Shown one piece after another: positions 53,386 through 62,869 of a DNA stretch of 64,000 nucleotides (positions within the stretch are counted from its first letter, which is position 1; each line of letters opens with the position of its first letter). A program made the translations under genes and the position numbers. Source of the DNA: Acidobacteria bacterium Ga0074141 (GTDB taxonomy: Bacteria > Acidobacteriota > Blastocatellia > Pyrinomonadales > Pyrinomonadaceae). The notes beneath the pieces were generated by a model that ran no database searches, had not been told where the DNA came from, and was given only the letters and a program-made list of their open reading frames with translations. Where the stretch lies: assembly GCA_001464665.1 (NCBI GenBank), contig LNDP01000023.1:842157-906156 (forward strand), given 5' to 3'.

Positions 53386-53943
53386 ATGAAAAATATAATG
53401 AAAACGGGCGTGCTCTTGGCGCTCCTTAGTCTGTTGGTCGTGTTTGTCTATGCACAAACGACGACCGACGAAAACGCAAACATTAACTTTAACGAACAGG
53501 AAACAGAGCTCACCGCGGTAGAAGCAGTACCCGCAGAAACACCGGCAGCAGCAAAACAAGAACCCGCAAAACCTGCCGAACAGAAGAAAGAAGAACCCGC
53601 AAAGGCCGACGAGGCCCAACAAGAACGCAACCCAAACGTTAAGAAAACTGCCTCCTCGCGTGCCCGCGGTGCGAGCAAGGGCCGCTTTGTTGCGACCGCT
53701 TATTGCCTCCGCGGCCGAACGGCAAGCGGTGCAATGGTTCGCCGCGGCATCATCGCGGCCGACCCGCGTGTGCTTAGGCTTGGAACAAAGGTCTATATCG
53801 ACGGCGGCGGCCAATCGGGCGAATACCTGGTTGCCGATACCGGCGGAAAGATCAAGGGAAACAAGATCGACATCTGGATGGCAAGTTGTGCAGACGCACG
53901 ACGCTTCGGCCGCCGGACGATCAGCCTTAGCCTGGCTCAATAA
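53386..53943 (+). CDS. 3D domain protein (double-psi beta-barrel, peptidoglycan-active type)
   Basis: 185-residue exported protein: signal peptide (TGVLLALLSLLVVFVYAQ), an acidic then Lys/Ala/Glu/Pro-rich linker (about 30-100), and a C-terminal 3D domain. The three conserved aspartates lie in AADPRVLRLGTKV, VADTGG and NKIDIWM. Such domains are related to MltA lytic transglycosylases and act on cell-wall glycans. ATG 53386 is preferred over 53374 because it starts at the basic n-region. A terminator follows. Confidence 0.9.
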   Translation: MKNIMKTGVLLALLSLLVVFVYAQTTTDENANINFNEQETELTAVEAVPAETPAAAKQEPAKPAEQKKEEPAKADEAQQERNPNVKKTASSRARGASKGRFVATAYCLRGRTASGAMVRRGIIAADPRVLRLGTKVYIDGGGQSGEYLVADTGGKIKGNKIDIWMASCADARRFGRRTISLSLAQ

Positions 53944-53966
53944 CCCACACTGCACAAAACATGACC

Positions 53967-54000
53967 AAGGGCCGCTTCAGACGAGGCGGCCCTTTTCCTT
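53967..54000 (+). terminator. Intrinsic terminator of the 3D-domain gene
   Basis: The stem AAGGGCCGC...GCGGCCCTT (9 bp, 10-base loop) is followed by TTCCTT. It lies 23 bases after the stop and between convergent genes, so it may serve pgsA as well. Confidence 0.88.
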
Positions 54001-54015
54001 TTCAAGCGAGGCGTC

Positions 54016-54594
54016 TTAACTCGGTTTCTCGTCGACCCCTTCTTCGTTCATTAGCCGGGCGACCTGAAAGATGTAGTGAAAGCCGGACGCGACGGCCAAG
54101 AGGACAACGAAGAAATAAACGGTCGGGAGATAGAAACTGTAGCCAGAAACAGCGGCGATGAGGACGAGCGTTACTGCCACGACCTGGACAAAGGTCGAGA
54201 GCTTTCCAAGCCATGAGGGGCGAAAGCCCTTGAATCCGGTAATTATATTGATAGCACCGGCGACCGTAATGATGAGGACGTCGCGGCCAATGACGGCGGC
54301 GGTTACCCAAAATGGCACCGGTAGAAAGCGGACGGGCTCAAGCACGCCCGGCAGCGAGAGCACGATGAACGCTACGGTCATTAGCAGCTTATCGGCGATC
54401 GGGTCGATGATCGTCCCGAGTTCGGATTCCTGCTTAAACCGGCGAGCGACAAATCCGTCAACGCCATCCGAGACGCCGGCGATGAGAAAGACGAGCAATG
54501 CCCAATGGCTATTTCCATAAAATAAAAGGCTGGCAAAGACCGGGATCAGGGCCATACGGAGAAAGGTGAGAAGGTTGGGGATGGTCAGGATCAT
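54016..54594 (-). CDS. pgsA: CDP-diacylglycerol-glycerol-3-phosphate 3-phosphatidyltransferase
   Basis: 192-residue inner-membrane enzyme that makes phosphatidylglycerol phosphate, the precursor of phosphatidylglycerol and cardiolipin. The CDP-alcohol phosphotransferase motif is complete: SDGVDGFVARRF...ELGTIIDPIADK. About five spans follow the N-terminal IPNLLTFLRMALIPVF. Its ATG overlaps the stop of the upstream phosphoesterase (ATGA), showing translational coupling. PgsA is favoured over CDP-alcohol homologues by length and motif. Confidence 0.9.
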   Translation of the reverse strand: MILTIPNLLTFLRMALIPVFASLLFYGNSHWALLVFLIAGVSDGVDGFVARRFKQESELGTIIDPIADKLLMTVAFIVLSLPGVLEPVRFLPVPFWVTAAVIGRDVLIITVAGAINIITGFKGFRPSWLGKLSTFVQVVAVTLVLIAAVSGYSFYLPTVYFFVVLLAVASGFHYIFQVARLMNEEGVDEKPS

Positions 54595-55460
54595 TCGGCC
54601 TTCAGCTCAAGCAGCGAGATCTCCGGTGGACATTGATAGCGGACGGGCAGGACGACCGTGCCGATACCTCGGGTGATGTAAATATGCGAATCCTTTCGCC
54701 GATGGAGCCCGGCCGAGAGCCGCCGCCGCGGGATCAGGCGATCTTTCGGTGTGCGGGTGCGGACGCGGACCTGCCCGCCGTGGGTATGGCCGCTAAGCGT
54801 TAGGTCGATGCCGCGGCGGACAGCCTGTCGAAAGATCAGCGGGTTGTGGGCCAGCAATAGCTTAAACTCGTCCGGAAAGGCTCCCTTCATTGCGGCCGCG
54901 AGGTCCGTTTCGCCGACCATGTGGTCATCAACTCCGGCCAGCCAGAACGCCGCCCCGCGTGCCTCGAAGCGAAGCCCTTCATTGACAAGCATGTTGATGC
55001 CCGCTTCTTTGAAGGAGGAAACAACGAGCGGCGCGTCCGTCCAATGGTCATGATTGCCTAGACAGGCGTGCGTTCCGTGCTCGGCCTTTAGCGAACCGAG
55101 CACCTCAGCGACGGGGCCGATGTACGTGCGCTCGTGCGAGACGTAATCGCCCGTAAGCACAAACATATCGGGCTTAAGCCTGTTCGCGACCTTGACGGCC
55201 CTCGTGATGTGTTCGAGCGAGGTGAACGGGCTGTGATGAATGTCCGAGAGATGAATGATGCGAAACCCGTCGAGCTTTTTCGGCAGCCGCGGCAGCGAAA
55301 CCTCGATATGCTCGAGCGAAAGGCTGTTCGCCTCATCGATCGCGTACTTCGCGACCCTCGAGAGATTGCCGGCAAGCTCGCGCAAGGGCTGGTCGGCGGC
55401 GATCAACTCATTGATCCGCTCGGTTAGTCGTTCTCGTTTTGCTCGTGCAGGTTTGATCAC
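54591..55460 (-). CDS. Calcineurin-like metallophosphoesterase
   Basis: 289-residue binuclear-metal phosphoesterase. Metal ligands are visible in IIHLSDIHHSPF, VLTGDYVSH, CLGNHDHW, LLLAHNPLIF and SGHTHGGQVRVR. A helical N-terminal segment replaces the membrane anchor seen in some YkuE/YaeI-type homologues. Coupling to pgsA through an ATGA overlap suggests a role in phospholipid or lipid-precursor dephosphorylation. The physiological substrate is unknown. Confidence 0.9.
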   Translation of the reverse strand: MIKPARAKRERLTERINELIAADQPLRELAGNLSRVAKYAIDEANSLSLEHIEVSLPRLPKKLDGFRIIHLSDIHHSPFTSLEHITRAVKVANRLKPDMFVLTGDYVSHERTYIGPVAEVLGSLKAEHGTHACLGNHDHWTDAPLVVSSFKEAGINMLVNEGLRFEARGAAFWLAGVDDHMVGETDLAAAMKGAFPDEFKLLLAHNPLIFRQAVRRGIDLTLSGHTHGGQVRVRTRTPKDRLIPRRRLSAGLHRRKDSHIYITRGIGTVVLPVRYQCPPEISLLELKAE

Positions 55461-55491
55461 ACCCTCGATTGAGATTATAGTCCGCGGCCGG

Positions 55492-56697
55492 TTAGTTACC
55501 TATCAGCTTCAAAAACTTCCGCTTGCCGACCTGAAGCAAAACCTCTGTATAAGAGACGCGGATCTCGGCCGCAGAGTTCGATGCTTTCTCACCGTCGATC
55601 TTTACGCCGCCTTGTTCGATCAGCCGGCGAGCCTCGCCCTTTGAGGCGGTAAGGCCGGTTTCGGCAAGCAGGTCCGCGATCCGGTAAGTGCCTGCAGGTA
55701 TTTGCTTTAGCTCAATGTCGTCGGGCAATTCTTTGTTGACAAAAAGACGGTTGAATTCCTCTTCGGCGGCGGCAGCATCCGCCGCGGAGTGAAAATCGGT
55801 AATAATGAGCTTTGCGAGTTTGACCTTCACGTTTCGCGGATTCTCGCCTTTATCGATCTCCGATCTCAAGTTTGAAATATCAGCTTGCGTAAGGTCGGTT
55901 AGCAGTTCGTAATATCGCCACATCAGCTCGTCTGAGATAGACATCACCTTGCCGAACATCTCACTTGGCGGCTCCTCGATGCCGATGTAGTTGTTGAGCG
56001 ACTTCGACATTTTATTGACGCCGTCGAGGCCCTCGAGCAGCGGCGTGGTGATGATCACCTGCGGCTCCTGACCAAACTCTCGCTGAAGGTTGCGCCCCAT
56101 TAGCAGGTTGAACTTCTGGTCGGTCCCGCCGAGTTCGACGTCCGACTCGAGCGCGACCGAGTCATACCCTTGGGTCAGCGGATAGAGCAATTCGTGGAGC
56201 GAAATGGGCTTTTCCTCCTCCATCCGTTTGCTGAAATCGTCGCGTTCGAGGATTTGTTTGACCGTTGTTTTTGCACAGAGCTTTACGAAGTCGGCGGCGG
56301 TGAACTTGTCCATCCACTCGCCATTGAAGCGAAGCTCGGTCTTTTCGGGGTCGAGCAGCTTGAACATCTGCTGCTTGTAGGTCTCGGCGTTTGCGTTGAC
56401 CTCTTCGCGTGAGAGCGGCGGCCGCGTCACGTTCTTGCCCGAGGGGTCGCCGATCATGCCGGTGAAGTCGCCGATCAGAAAGATGACCGTATGTCCAAGG
56501 TCCTGAAAGGCCTTCAACTTGCGGATGACGACCGTATGGCCGACGTGAATATCAGGCGCCGTCGGGTCGAGCCCGAGCTTTACGCGAAGCGGCTTGCCGG
56601 TCTTTGCCGACCGCTCAAGCTTCGCTCGCAGGTCTTCTTCGCGGATAAGGTCAACGGTGCCTTTTCCCAAAAACTCCAGTTGTTCGTCGATCGTCAT
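55492..56697 (-). CDS. tyrS: Tyrosyl-tRNA synthetase
   Basis: 401-residue class I aminoacyl-tRNA synthetase charging tRNA-Tyr. The HIGH-type motif is HVGH at 51-54, and KMSKS occurs as [14 protein letters not shown]-terminal S4 RNA-binding domain starts at [18 protein letters not shown]. The motif spacing and S4 domain fit the TyrZ-like bacterial branch. ATG 56697 gives the normal N-terminus; the extra upstream codons are not conserved-looking. It is the first gene of a minus-strand run. Confidence 0.96.
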   Translation of the reverse strand: MTIDEQLEFLGKGTVDLIREEDLRAKLERSAKTGKPLRVKLGLDPTAPDIHVGHTVVIRKLKAFQDLGHTVIFLIGDFTGMIGDPSGKNVTRPPLSREEVNANAETYKQQMFKLLDPEKTELRFNGEWMDKFTAADFVKLCAKTTVKQILERDDFSKRMEEEKPISLHELLYPLTQGYDSVALESDVELGGTDQKFNLLMGRNLQREFGQEPQVIITTPLLEGLDGVNKMSKSLNNYIGIEEPPSEMFGKVMSISDELMWRYYELLTDLTQADISNLRSEIDKGENPRNVKVKLAKLIITDFHSAADAAAAEEEFNRLFVNKELPDDIELKQIPAGTYRIADLLAETGLTASKGEARRLIEQGGVKIDGEKASNSAAEIRVSYTEVLLQVGKRKFLKLIGN

Positions 56698-56831
56698 ACA
56701 AAGAATGGATTGTAGAATACTTCCCCGCCGCACGGCTATCGGACCTGCGAGTTCTTGCACCGGCAATTTCCGCTTTTGAGGTGACATCACCCATTTTTGG
56801 TACTATCATTCCCTCGGATGGAGGCCCAACA

Positions 56832-57761
56832 ATGAAGAAACTATTCATCACAACCTTTGCTTTTCTTTTTCTCTCCGCAGCCGTTGCAAACGCACAGGAT
56901 CCGGATTTCCAAACCGGACTTCAACAGTTCAATGCCAAACAGTTCGAGGCTGCAGCAGAAACTTTCAGAAAGATAACGCTAAAAGAGCCTGCGAACGATG
57001 CCGCTTTTTTCAACTACGGCTTGTCGCTTTTCAATCTCCGCAAATACAAGGAATCCCTTGCTCCATTCGGTAAAGCGGCGCAGATCTCGGCAAAGGTCGC
57101 TAAGTATCATGAATACGTCGGCCGGGCGAATTTGTTGATCAATGATTTTACGAACGCCGCCGCGGCGTTTTGGGATGAACTCCTGATCGAGCCCAACAAC
57201 TTCAACGCGAATTATTTCCTCGGGTACTCGCTCTACAAAGCCAAGCAATACCCGGACGCGGAGAAATATACACGAGAAGCAATACGGATCGATCCGAAAC
57301 ACGCTACGGCAAAGATAAACCTAGGGATGATTCTAAATGGCCAGAAACGCTATAAGGACGCCGTTGCTCAGCTTACTGAGGCGATCAAGTTAAATCCCGA
57401 CTTGTCCGACGCCCATTTCAATCTGGGAAACGCCTATTACAACCAGAATCTTTATGCGGAGTCGATCCCGTACTACGAGAGGTCTTCGGTGCTTTCTCCG
57501 AAATCCGCTCTTGTTTTTGCATATCTGGGAGACGCCTACCTGAACACAAAGCAGAACGAGAAAGCGATCGAGATCTACAAGAAATCGATCGCACTCGACG
57601 CCAAAGAAGTTGTGGCACAAATGGGCCTCGGGCTGGCATATATGAACCTTAAGAACTACGCGGGCGTGCGTACTCAGATAGCCGTTCTTCAGGTACTCGA
57701 TGCGGAAAAAGCTAAAGACCTGCGAGCACGTGCCGAGAAGGCGGGAATGCCGCCGCAATAA
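56832..57761 (+). CDS. Secreted TPR protein
   Basis: 309-residue exported protein with a signal peptide (FITTFAFLFLSAAVANAQ). About eight TPR units follow, e.g. ALRIDPKHATAKINLGMILN-like helices with repeated AIKLNP, VLSPKS and SIALDAKEVVAQMGLGLAYMN. It probably acts as a periplasmic protein-interaction scaffold. ATG 56832 has GGAGG 7 bases upstream. It is convergent with the GNAT gene, 13 bases apart. Confidence 0.9.
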   Translation: MKKLFITTFAFLFLSAAVANAQDPDFQTGLQQFNAKQFEAAAETFRKITLKEPANDAAFFNYGLSLFNLRKYKESLAPFGKAAQISAKVAKYHEYVGRANLLINDFTNAAAAFWDELLIEPNNFNANYFLGYSLYKAKQYPDAEKYTREAIRIDPKHATAKINLGMILNGQKRYKDAVAQLTEAIKLNPDLSDAHFNLGNAYYNQNLYAESIPYYERSSVLSPKSALVFAYLGDAYLNTKQNEKAIEIYKKSIALDAKEVVAQMGLGLAYMNLKNYAGVRTQIAVLQVLDAEKAKDLRARAEKAGMPPQ

Positions 57762-57774
57762 TCGTGCGGCCGAG

Positions 57775-58287
57775 CTAAAGTTCTCGGTACATTATATAGG
57801 CGTCGGTCGGGCCGAGGGTTTTGTGGCGGAAGGCGTTGGGGATCGTGCCGATTATCTCCATCCCGACCGATTGCCAGAGGCGGACGGCCGCGGTGTTTGA
57901 CGCGACGACGAAGTTGAACTGCATTGCCGTAAAGCCGAGCCGGCGGGCCTCCTCGAGCGAGAACTCGGCCATCTGCCTGCCAATGCCTTTTCCGTGGGCT
58001 GCGGGCGAGACCATATAGGCCGCGTTGCAAACGTGGTCGCCAAGCCCGGGCTGATTAGGCTTTAGCCAGAACGTGCCGAGGATAGCTTCGTTTGCGTGAC
58101 CGCCCGCCGACCCTTTCGTATCTGTCGCAACGTAAACGTGCTTCTCCGGCGAAAACCAATACTCGAGCATCTCATCCCGCGGGATTTCAGGATCGAATAC
58201 ATAAGTATCTCCGCCCGTGATCACGTCCCGGATGATCTCCCAGACCGCATTACGATCGCTCGCTTCTGCCTTTCGGATCTTAGTCAT
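57775..58287 (-). CDS. GNAT-family N-acetyltransferase
   Basis: 170-residue acetyl-CoA-dependent acyltransferase. The CoA-binding loop is AAHGKGIGRQMAEFSLEEA (RGxGxG type), followed by FNFVVASNTAAVRLWQSVGM. The start at 58287 (MTKIRKAEASDRN) gives the usual first strand. It resembles the PhnO/PAT-like group acting on small molecules, with no substrate evident. It lies upstream of no other gene in its direction. Confidence 0.92.
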   Translation of the reverse strand: MTKIRKAEASDRNAVWEIIRDVITGGDTYVFDPEIPRDEMLEYWFSPEKHVYVATDTKGSAGGHANEAILGTFWLKPNQPGLGDHVCNAAYMVSPAAHGKGIGRQMAEFSLEEARRLGFTAMQFNFVVASNTAAVRLWQSVGMEIIGTIPNAFRHKTLGPTDAYIMYREL

Positions 58288-58329
58288 ACTTAAATAAGAC
58301 GCGGTCCGCAAGAAAACAGGACTCACATT

Positions 58330-60327
58330 TCATTTAATGTACTTTTCGAACCAGTCGAGGTTGCTTTGCATCGTGGCGATCTGGAGCCGTGGTTCCTGAA
58401 TGCCATGCGGCTGCCGCGGAAGAACTATCATTCGTGTCGGCACGCCGCGGCGTTTTAGCGCAACGTAGAGCTCATAGCCCTGCGAGATGGGCACGCGGAT
58501 GTCGTTCTCACCGTGCTGGATCAGGGTCGGGGTCTTGGCGTTCTTAATGTTGAACATCGCCGAGTGCTTTGCATAAACGGCCGGGTCGTCCCAGAATTCG
58601 GCTTCGAAGTAGTCGGGGATGAACGACGGAATATCGGCGGTGCCGTTAAAGCTCATCAGATTCGTCACCGGTGCACCGGCCGAAGCGGCCTTAAAGCGGT
58701 CGGTCTTGGTGATGATCATCGAGGTCATATAACCGCCGTAGCTCCAGCCCATAACGCCAAGCCGGGCCGGGTCGGCGACGCCCATCCCGATGGCATGGTC
58801 AACACCGGTCATCAGGTCCTCATAGTCCATTCCGGCCCAATCGCGGATGTTCGCCCGCCGAAACTCAACGCCATAGCCTGACGATCCACGCGGATTTGGC
58901 CGCAGAACGGCAAACCCTTTTGATGCGAACGACGCAAGTGGATAGGCTCCGCGGCCGCCGACGTAACCCTGATTAAATACGCCTGCCGGTCCGCCGTGGA
59001 TATTCAGGATGAACGGAACCTTGGTGCCGGGTTTGTACCCCATCGGATAGGTAAGCAGGCCCTCGATTTCGCGGCCGTCCTTGCTCTTCCATTTGATCAC
59101 CTCCGTTCGCGGAACCGTCAGCTTTGCCATTTCTCCGTTCGCCCGTGAGATCTGAACCGGGGCGGTCGAACCGGAACGTCCGTAGTAGACCTCCGGGGGC
59201 GAATCGATGTCGTGCATTACAAATGCTAATGCATTGCCCGTCCGGTCGAAATCGAAGGCACCGACGACACCATCGGTGTAGCTGATCTCTTTGACAGTTC
59301 CGGAAGCGACGTTGCCTTCATAGAGTGCCGTGCCCGTCCCCTTGGCCTCTGTGAAATAGACTCGGACACTGTCCGGCATCCAACCGCCGATCGCCGGCTG
59401 CCCGTCGGGTGATGCGGCGAGGACTCGCGGGCTCGCACCGGAAATGCGTGCGTTCTGAACGGGATAGGCATGAATGCGATTGCTTTGTGCCCATCGGACC
59501 GGGCGGTCACTGACGGTCATCACCAGCCAACGGCCGTCCGGTGAGAACGACGGATTCTGCTCGGCGAGGTCGGTAGACGCAACAGGAATCACCTCTTCTG
59601 TATTGATATCCACGAGCGATACGTCAGAGGTCGGCCAGTGATCGACGACCGGCGACTTCACATGCGCGAAAACCAGCGATCTCCCGCCGGACGACCAATC
59701 GAACGCGGTCACGTGGCGGCCCGTGTCGCCGATCTTTTTCACTTCTCGCTTTCCGGCAGCATCGGCGGCAAGCGGCGTTAGGTAAAGCCGGGCGATCTTG
59801 ACGTTCTCATCGACCCAGCGGAAATCGTTCCTCCCTTTTCCGTCCTTCTCTTCTGCATCGGTCTTCGGATCTGACATCGTGAAGGCAAAGGACCTACCAT
59901 CCGGTGCCCATTCAAAATTGCTGACCGCACCTTTTCCATCAGTGATCTGCTCGGCCTCGCCCCCGGCAACACGAAGGACGTAGATCTGATTTCGGTTGTC
60001 CTTGCGATTAGAAGTAAACGCGATCATCGAGCCATCGGGCGACCACTTCGGGTTGGCGGCGGACTTGTCGCCAAAGGTGATCTGCCGGTTGTCGCTGCCA
60101 TCGGTATTTGCAAGCCAAAGATGCGTAAGAAATTCGCTCTTGTCCGCGCTCATCACCGGCTCGTTGACGGTGTAGACGATCTTTCTTCCGTCAGGAGATA
60201 TCTTTGGCGAGCCGACGATCTTCATTTTCACCTGAAGCTCGGGCGTCCAGGTGTACTGCGGGTAAACGGCGGCGGTGAAGAGTACAACTACGACAAGCAA
60301 CGAAGCAAAGCGGGCAACGATTTTCAT
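58330..60327 (-). CDS. S9-family prolyl oligopeptidase-like serine peptidase
   Basis: 665-residue exported peptidase: signal peptide (FASLLVVVVLFTAAVYPQ), a seven-bladed beta-propeller made of PD40-type repeats (KISPDGRKIVYTV, PKWSPDGSMIAFTS), and an alpha/beta-hydrolase domain. The catalytic Ser is in GWSYGGYM, the Asp in ENDIRVP and the His in QPHGIQEP. Fits the acylaminoacyl-peptidase/DPP-like branch S9C. Expected in the periplasm, cutting small peptides. It is preceded by a space of 74 bases that separates it from the SRA-like gene. Confidence 0.95.
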   Translation of the reverse strand: MKIVARFASLLVVVVLFTAAVYPQYTWTPELQVKMKIVGSPKISPDGRKIVYTVNEPVMSADKSEFLTHLWLANTDGSDNRQITFGDKSAANPKWSPDGSMIAFTSNRKDNRNQIYVLRVAGGEAEQITDGKGAVSNFEWAPDGRSFAFTMSDPKTDAEEKDGKGRNDFRWVDENVKIARLYLTPLAADAAGKREVKKIGDTGRHVTAFDWSSGGRSLVFAHVKSPVVDHWPTSDVSLVDINTEEVIPVASTDLAEQNPSFSPDGRWLVMTVSDRPVRWAQSNRIHAYPVQNARISGASPRVLAASPDGQPAIGGWMPDSVRVYFTEAKGTGTALYEGNVASGTVKEISYTDGVVGAFDFDRTGNALAFVMHDIDSPPEVYYGRSGSTAPVQISRANGEMAKLTVPRTEVIKWKSKDGREIEGLLTYPMGYKPGTKVPFILNIHGGPAGVFNQGYVGGRGAYPLASFASKGFAVLRPNPRGSSGYGVEFRRANIRDWAGMDYEDLMTGVDHAIGMGVADPARLGVMGWSYGGYMTSMIITKTDRFKAASAGAPVTNLMSFNGTADIPSFIPDYFEAEFWDDPAVYAKHSAMFNIKNAKTPTLIQHGENDIRVPISQGYELYVALKRRGVPTRMIVLPRQPHGIQEPRLQIATMQSNLDWFEKYIK

Positions 60328-60401
60328 GTTCTTGGTCTCCTGATCTGATCTTTAGGTGGATGTGGCAGGTATTGTGCACCAATTTGCCTCTATCGGCAAT
60401 C

Positions 60402-60815
60402 TCAGGCGGCGGAGCGGACGAGTGTGAACTTCCAGACCATCCGCTCGCGGGTCTCATCGTAAATGTAGCGGCCATCGGTGACGGCCCATTTGCCGAGATA
60501 TTCCCAGCGGTCCACGCCGAGCTTGTTGAAAAGAGGCACAGAGTGGCCGGAATCGATCGCGGCAAAGAGAGCCCTGTTCGCGGCATCAAGTTTTTGGTCG
60601 CCGCGGCGGCCCGAGCCGGTGTAGTGGATCGTGTCGCGCGTGTCGCCGTGGAAATCAGGATAGCAGGGATTGATGCGGCCAAAATCGGTTAGTAGCGAGA
60701 CAAGCCGGCCGTCTTTCTGATAAATACCGTTCCGCGAGCGATGGACAGCGGCAACGAATGCCCATGGGAATACTTCACCAACTTTGATCGAATCTAAGAC
60801 AGCAGCAGAATACAC
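60402..60815 (-). CDS. Stand-alone SRA/ScoMcrA-like domain protein
   Basis: 137-residue protein consisting of one domain. VGEVFPWAFVAAVHRS, DTIHYTGSGRRGDQKLDAAN and ALFAAIDSGHSVPLFNKLG recall SRA (YDG)-type domains of the ScoMcrA kind, which bind modified bases in DNA, usually fused to a nuclease. No nuclease domain or gene is adjacent. It might therefore read a DNA or nucleotide modification, or be a distant relative with another role. The assignment is by pattern only. Confidence 0.6.
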   Translation of the reverse strand: MYSAAVLDSIKVGEVFPWAFVAAVHRSRNGIYQKDGRLVSLLTDFGRINPCYPDFHGDTRDTIHYTGSGRRGDQKLDAANRALFAAIDSGHSVPLFNKLGVDRWEYLGKWAVTDGRYIYDETRERMVWKFTLVRSAA

Positions 60816-60845
60816 GCGGTTAGTCTAGCATTGACGGGGCTCTCC

Positions 60846-61508
60846 CTAGCGGTCGGATCGCCAGTTGGTTTGTCCGGCGAGGCGGCCGATGGCTTCGAGC
60901 ATTGCGGTCATTTCGAGCGTGTCCTGACCGGCATTACTTGCTTTGATCTGCTTTGTATTGGAACCGTATTTCACGGTCAGTTCCACTCGTATCGGTAGTG
61001 AAATGATGTTCGTTGAGTCCGGCTCATTGGCGAAATCATTTTCCGCCATCACCGCGGCAAGCCGGGCAAAGGCATCGCGGCCGATGTTGACCTCATACTT
61101 TGTCGGGCCACCGAAGATCTTATTGCCATCGACGGTGCGTTCGCTCGCCTCGACCTTGGTTGCAGTTCCGGTCGCTAGGAATGTGAGGGTCGTGCTTTCC
61201 GAGATGAAATTCTGGACGTTGATGTTTCCGAAGAACGCCGCCGGTTTGGTCGATGCGGTCGATCTCATCGAGCTTCGATACAAAGAGATCTCGGTGATCT
61301 CGTCTGCCTTGACGACCGTCGGGCCCCTTTTTCGCGGGCCGGCCGGCACCGAAGGCGGTTTCTGGCCGTCGGCCGGAGCGGTAACTATCGTTGGCTCGGG
61401 CGCGGTTTGAAAATAGAGAAATCCGGCAAATGTCGCGATGAGAACGGCAGATGTAAACAGCGCGGTCACACCGATCGCGAGCACTATCTTTGCGGTTGTT
61501 CCGGTCAT
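60846..61508 (-). CDS. Membrane-anchored hypothetical protein (possible DUF6438)
   Basis: 220-residue protein. An N-terminal anchor (IVLAIGVTALFTSAVLIATFAGFLYF) precedes a Pro-rich linker and a soluble domain with DEITEISLYRSS, FGGPTKYEVNI and RIELTVKYGSN-like strands. The pattern resembles DUF6438-type proteins; the match is tentative. ATG 61508 is 7 bases after the GerMN gene, indicating co-transcription in a run of small exported proteins. Confidence 0.65.
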   Translation of the reverse strand: MTGTTAKIVLAIGVTALFTSAVLIATFAGFLYFQTAPEPTIVTAPADGQKPPSVPAGPRKRGPTVVKADEITEISLYRSSMRSTASTKPAAFFGNINVQNFISESTTLTFLATGTATKVEASERTVDGNKIFGGPTKYEVNIGRDAFARLAAVMAENDFANEPDSTNIISLPIRVELTVKYGSNTKQIKASNAGQDTLEMTAMLEAIGRLAGQTNWRSDR

Positions 61509-61515
61509 TATTTCG

Positions 61516-62010
61516 TTACCATTTCGCCGGACACGGCTTCGGCCGGTCTTCGACCATTCCGATTCCAAATTCATTAATTCCGTTTACGCAGACGATGACC
61601 TTTTTGATGTTCGGGAACTGCTTTGCAGTGCGGATGACGGTGGCCTCGAACCGCAGGGTCTGAAGGTCGCCTGGGTTGTCGTCCTCGCGGATCTCTCGGA
61701 CAAAATCAATGCGTGCGGTCGCGCCTTTCACCCGAACATCGCTTAGCTTCATGTCGCCATAGGCAACGCTGCCATATTTATCGGTGCCCTCGGCTTCGGT
61801 CGGGCCCGCAACCAGAGCCTCGATCGTCGGGCGAAGCGGTGCCTTCGCATCAACGATGCGCTTGAACGCAATCATATCGTCACCCGGTTCGTCGCGGTTA
61901 AACTCCCAGAAATAGACGGTCACCTCCCGCGTCTGGCCCGCGGCTCCGACCGGCAACAAAAGAAGCACAAGCGGCAGGACGCAAAGAAGATGGAAAAGCT
62001 GAGGTCTCAT
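61516..62010 (-). CDS. Secreted GerMN domain protein
   Basis: 164-residue exported protein: signal peptide (LCVLPLVLLLLPVGAAGQ), then a GerMN domain with VTVYFWEFNR, RPTIEALVAGPTEAEG, LSDVRVKGATARIDF and TLRFEATVIRTAKQFPNIKKVIV. GerMN domains occur in spore-germination and lipoprotein contexts and likely bind cell-wall or small ligands. Here there is no sign of spore genes, so a general envelope role is more likely. Start 62010 chosen for the signal peptide. Confidence 0.82.
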   Translation of the reverse strand: MRPQLFHLLCVLPLVLLLLPVGAAGQTREVTVYFWEFNRDEPGDDMIAFKRIVDAKAPLRPTIEALVAGPTEAEGTDKYGSVAYGDMKLSDVRVKGATARIDFVREIREDDNPGDLQTLRFEATVIRTAKQFPNIKKVIVCVNGINEFGIGMVEDRPKPCPAKW

Positions 62011-62018
62011 AAATGTGT

Positions 62019-62813
62019 TTAGCCGCCGCACGACTCGTCAAAGAGCATTACAGCCTTGCCTTTTTGAAACTCGAAGAGCATCTGGCGATCGCTCTCCGAG
62101 TGAGTGGACTTGATCGCGATCTCCATCCGTCCGTCGCCGTTCATGTCTGCAACCGCGACGATGGAATGCTCGGCGTAATCTGCAAGGACACGTTCGTCGA
62201 GAAACTGGCCGTCCAAAAGTATGTTCTTTGTCGCCCGACCCGAACCGACGCGAAGAAGCGCGAACGAATAGTCGCCCGCTGAAAGGGCAAATTCCTCCCA
62301 TCGCCCGTAGTAGTATCCGGTGATGACCTGTTCGGCTTTGCCATCGCCGTCCAGGTCGATGGAAAGGGCTTCCGTGATCCGTGTCGGCGAGTTTCGAATG
62401 CCTTTCGCACGCAGAAATGTTGCGACCGCGTTGGTCATGGCGGGGTCCCCGTTCTCCAACCTAACCGGCTGGCGAGGGATCAAATTCCAGTTGGCCATCT
62501 CACCGATAAAGAGTCCGGGCAGCTCGTCAACAGGCTCATCTCGGTCGGCAAATAGTACGATTCTATTCCCAGAGCACGCGTCCCATTGCTCGTCGGTTCG
62601 GCCAATGAAGATCGTTTTGTCGTCGGCGTCGTTCCGAACGGAGCGAAACTTCGGCGATGCTCCAAGAGGCACGCGAGCGGGCTTTAGCCATTTTCCGCCC
62701 TGTGTTCCGCCGACAAGGTAGCTTCCCTGCACGATCGGTATGATCGGTTCCCGCGCCCAAAGTCCGCTGCCGGCCAGGAGCACGATCGAAATAAAAAAGA
62801 TGATGCGGGTCAT
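62019..62813 (-). CDS. Secreted FG-GAP/VCBS-like protein
   Basis: 264-residue exported protein (signal peptide FFISIVLLAGSGLWA). Two calcium-loop-like motifs, DLDGDGKAEQVI and DMNGDGRMEIAI, mark FG-GAP/VCBS-type beta-propeller repeats. The N-terminal half is unassigned and contains one Cys (WDACSGNR), which may pair with the C-terminal Cys (DESCGG). It ends 8 bases upstream of the GerMN start, in the same orientation. Function unknown; adhesion or sugar binding is usual for such repeats. Confidence 0.78.
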   Translation of the reverse strand: MTRIIFFISIVLLAGSGLWAREPIIPIVQGSYLVGGTQGGKWLKPARVPLGASPKFRSVRNDADDKTIFIGRTDEQWDACSGNRIVLFADRDEPVDELPGLFIGEMANWNLIPRQPVRLENGDPAMTNAVATFLRAKGIRNSPTRITEALSIDLDGDGKAEQVITGYYYGRWEEFALSAGDYSFALLRVGSGRATKNILLDGQFLDERVLADYAEHSIVAVADMNGDGRMEIAIKSTHSESDRQMLFEFQKGKAVMLFDESCGG

Positions 62814-62869
62814 ATGTCTATCTTCCCGGTGCTCTACGCTGATCTATCCGCAATTTCGGTAAACAGGCC

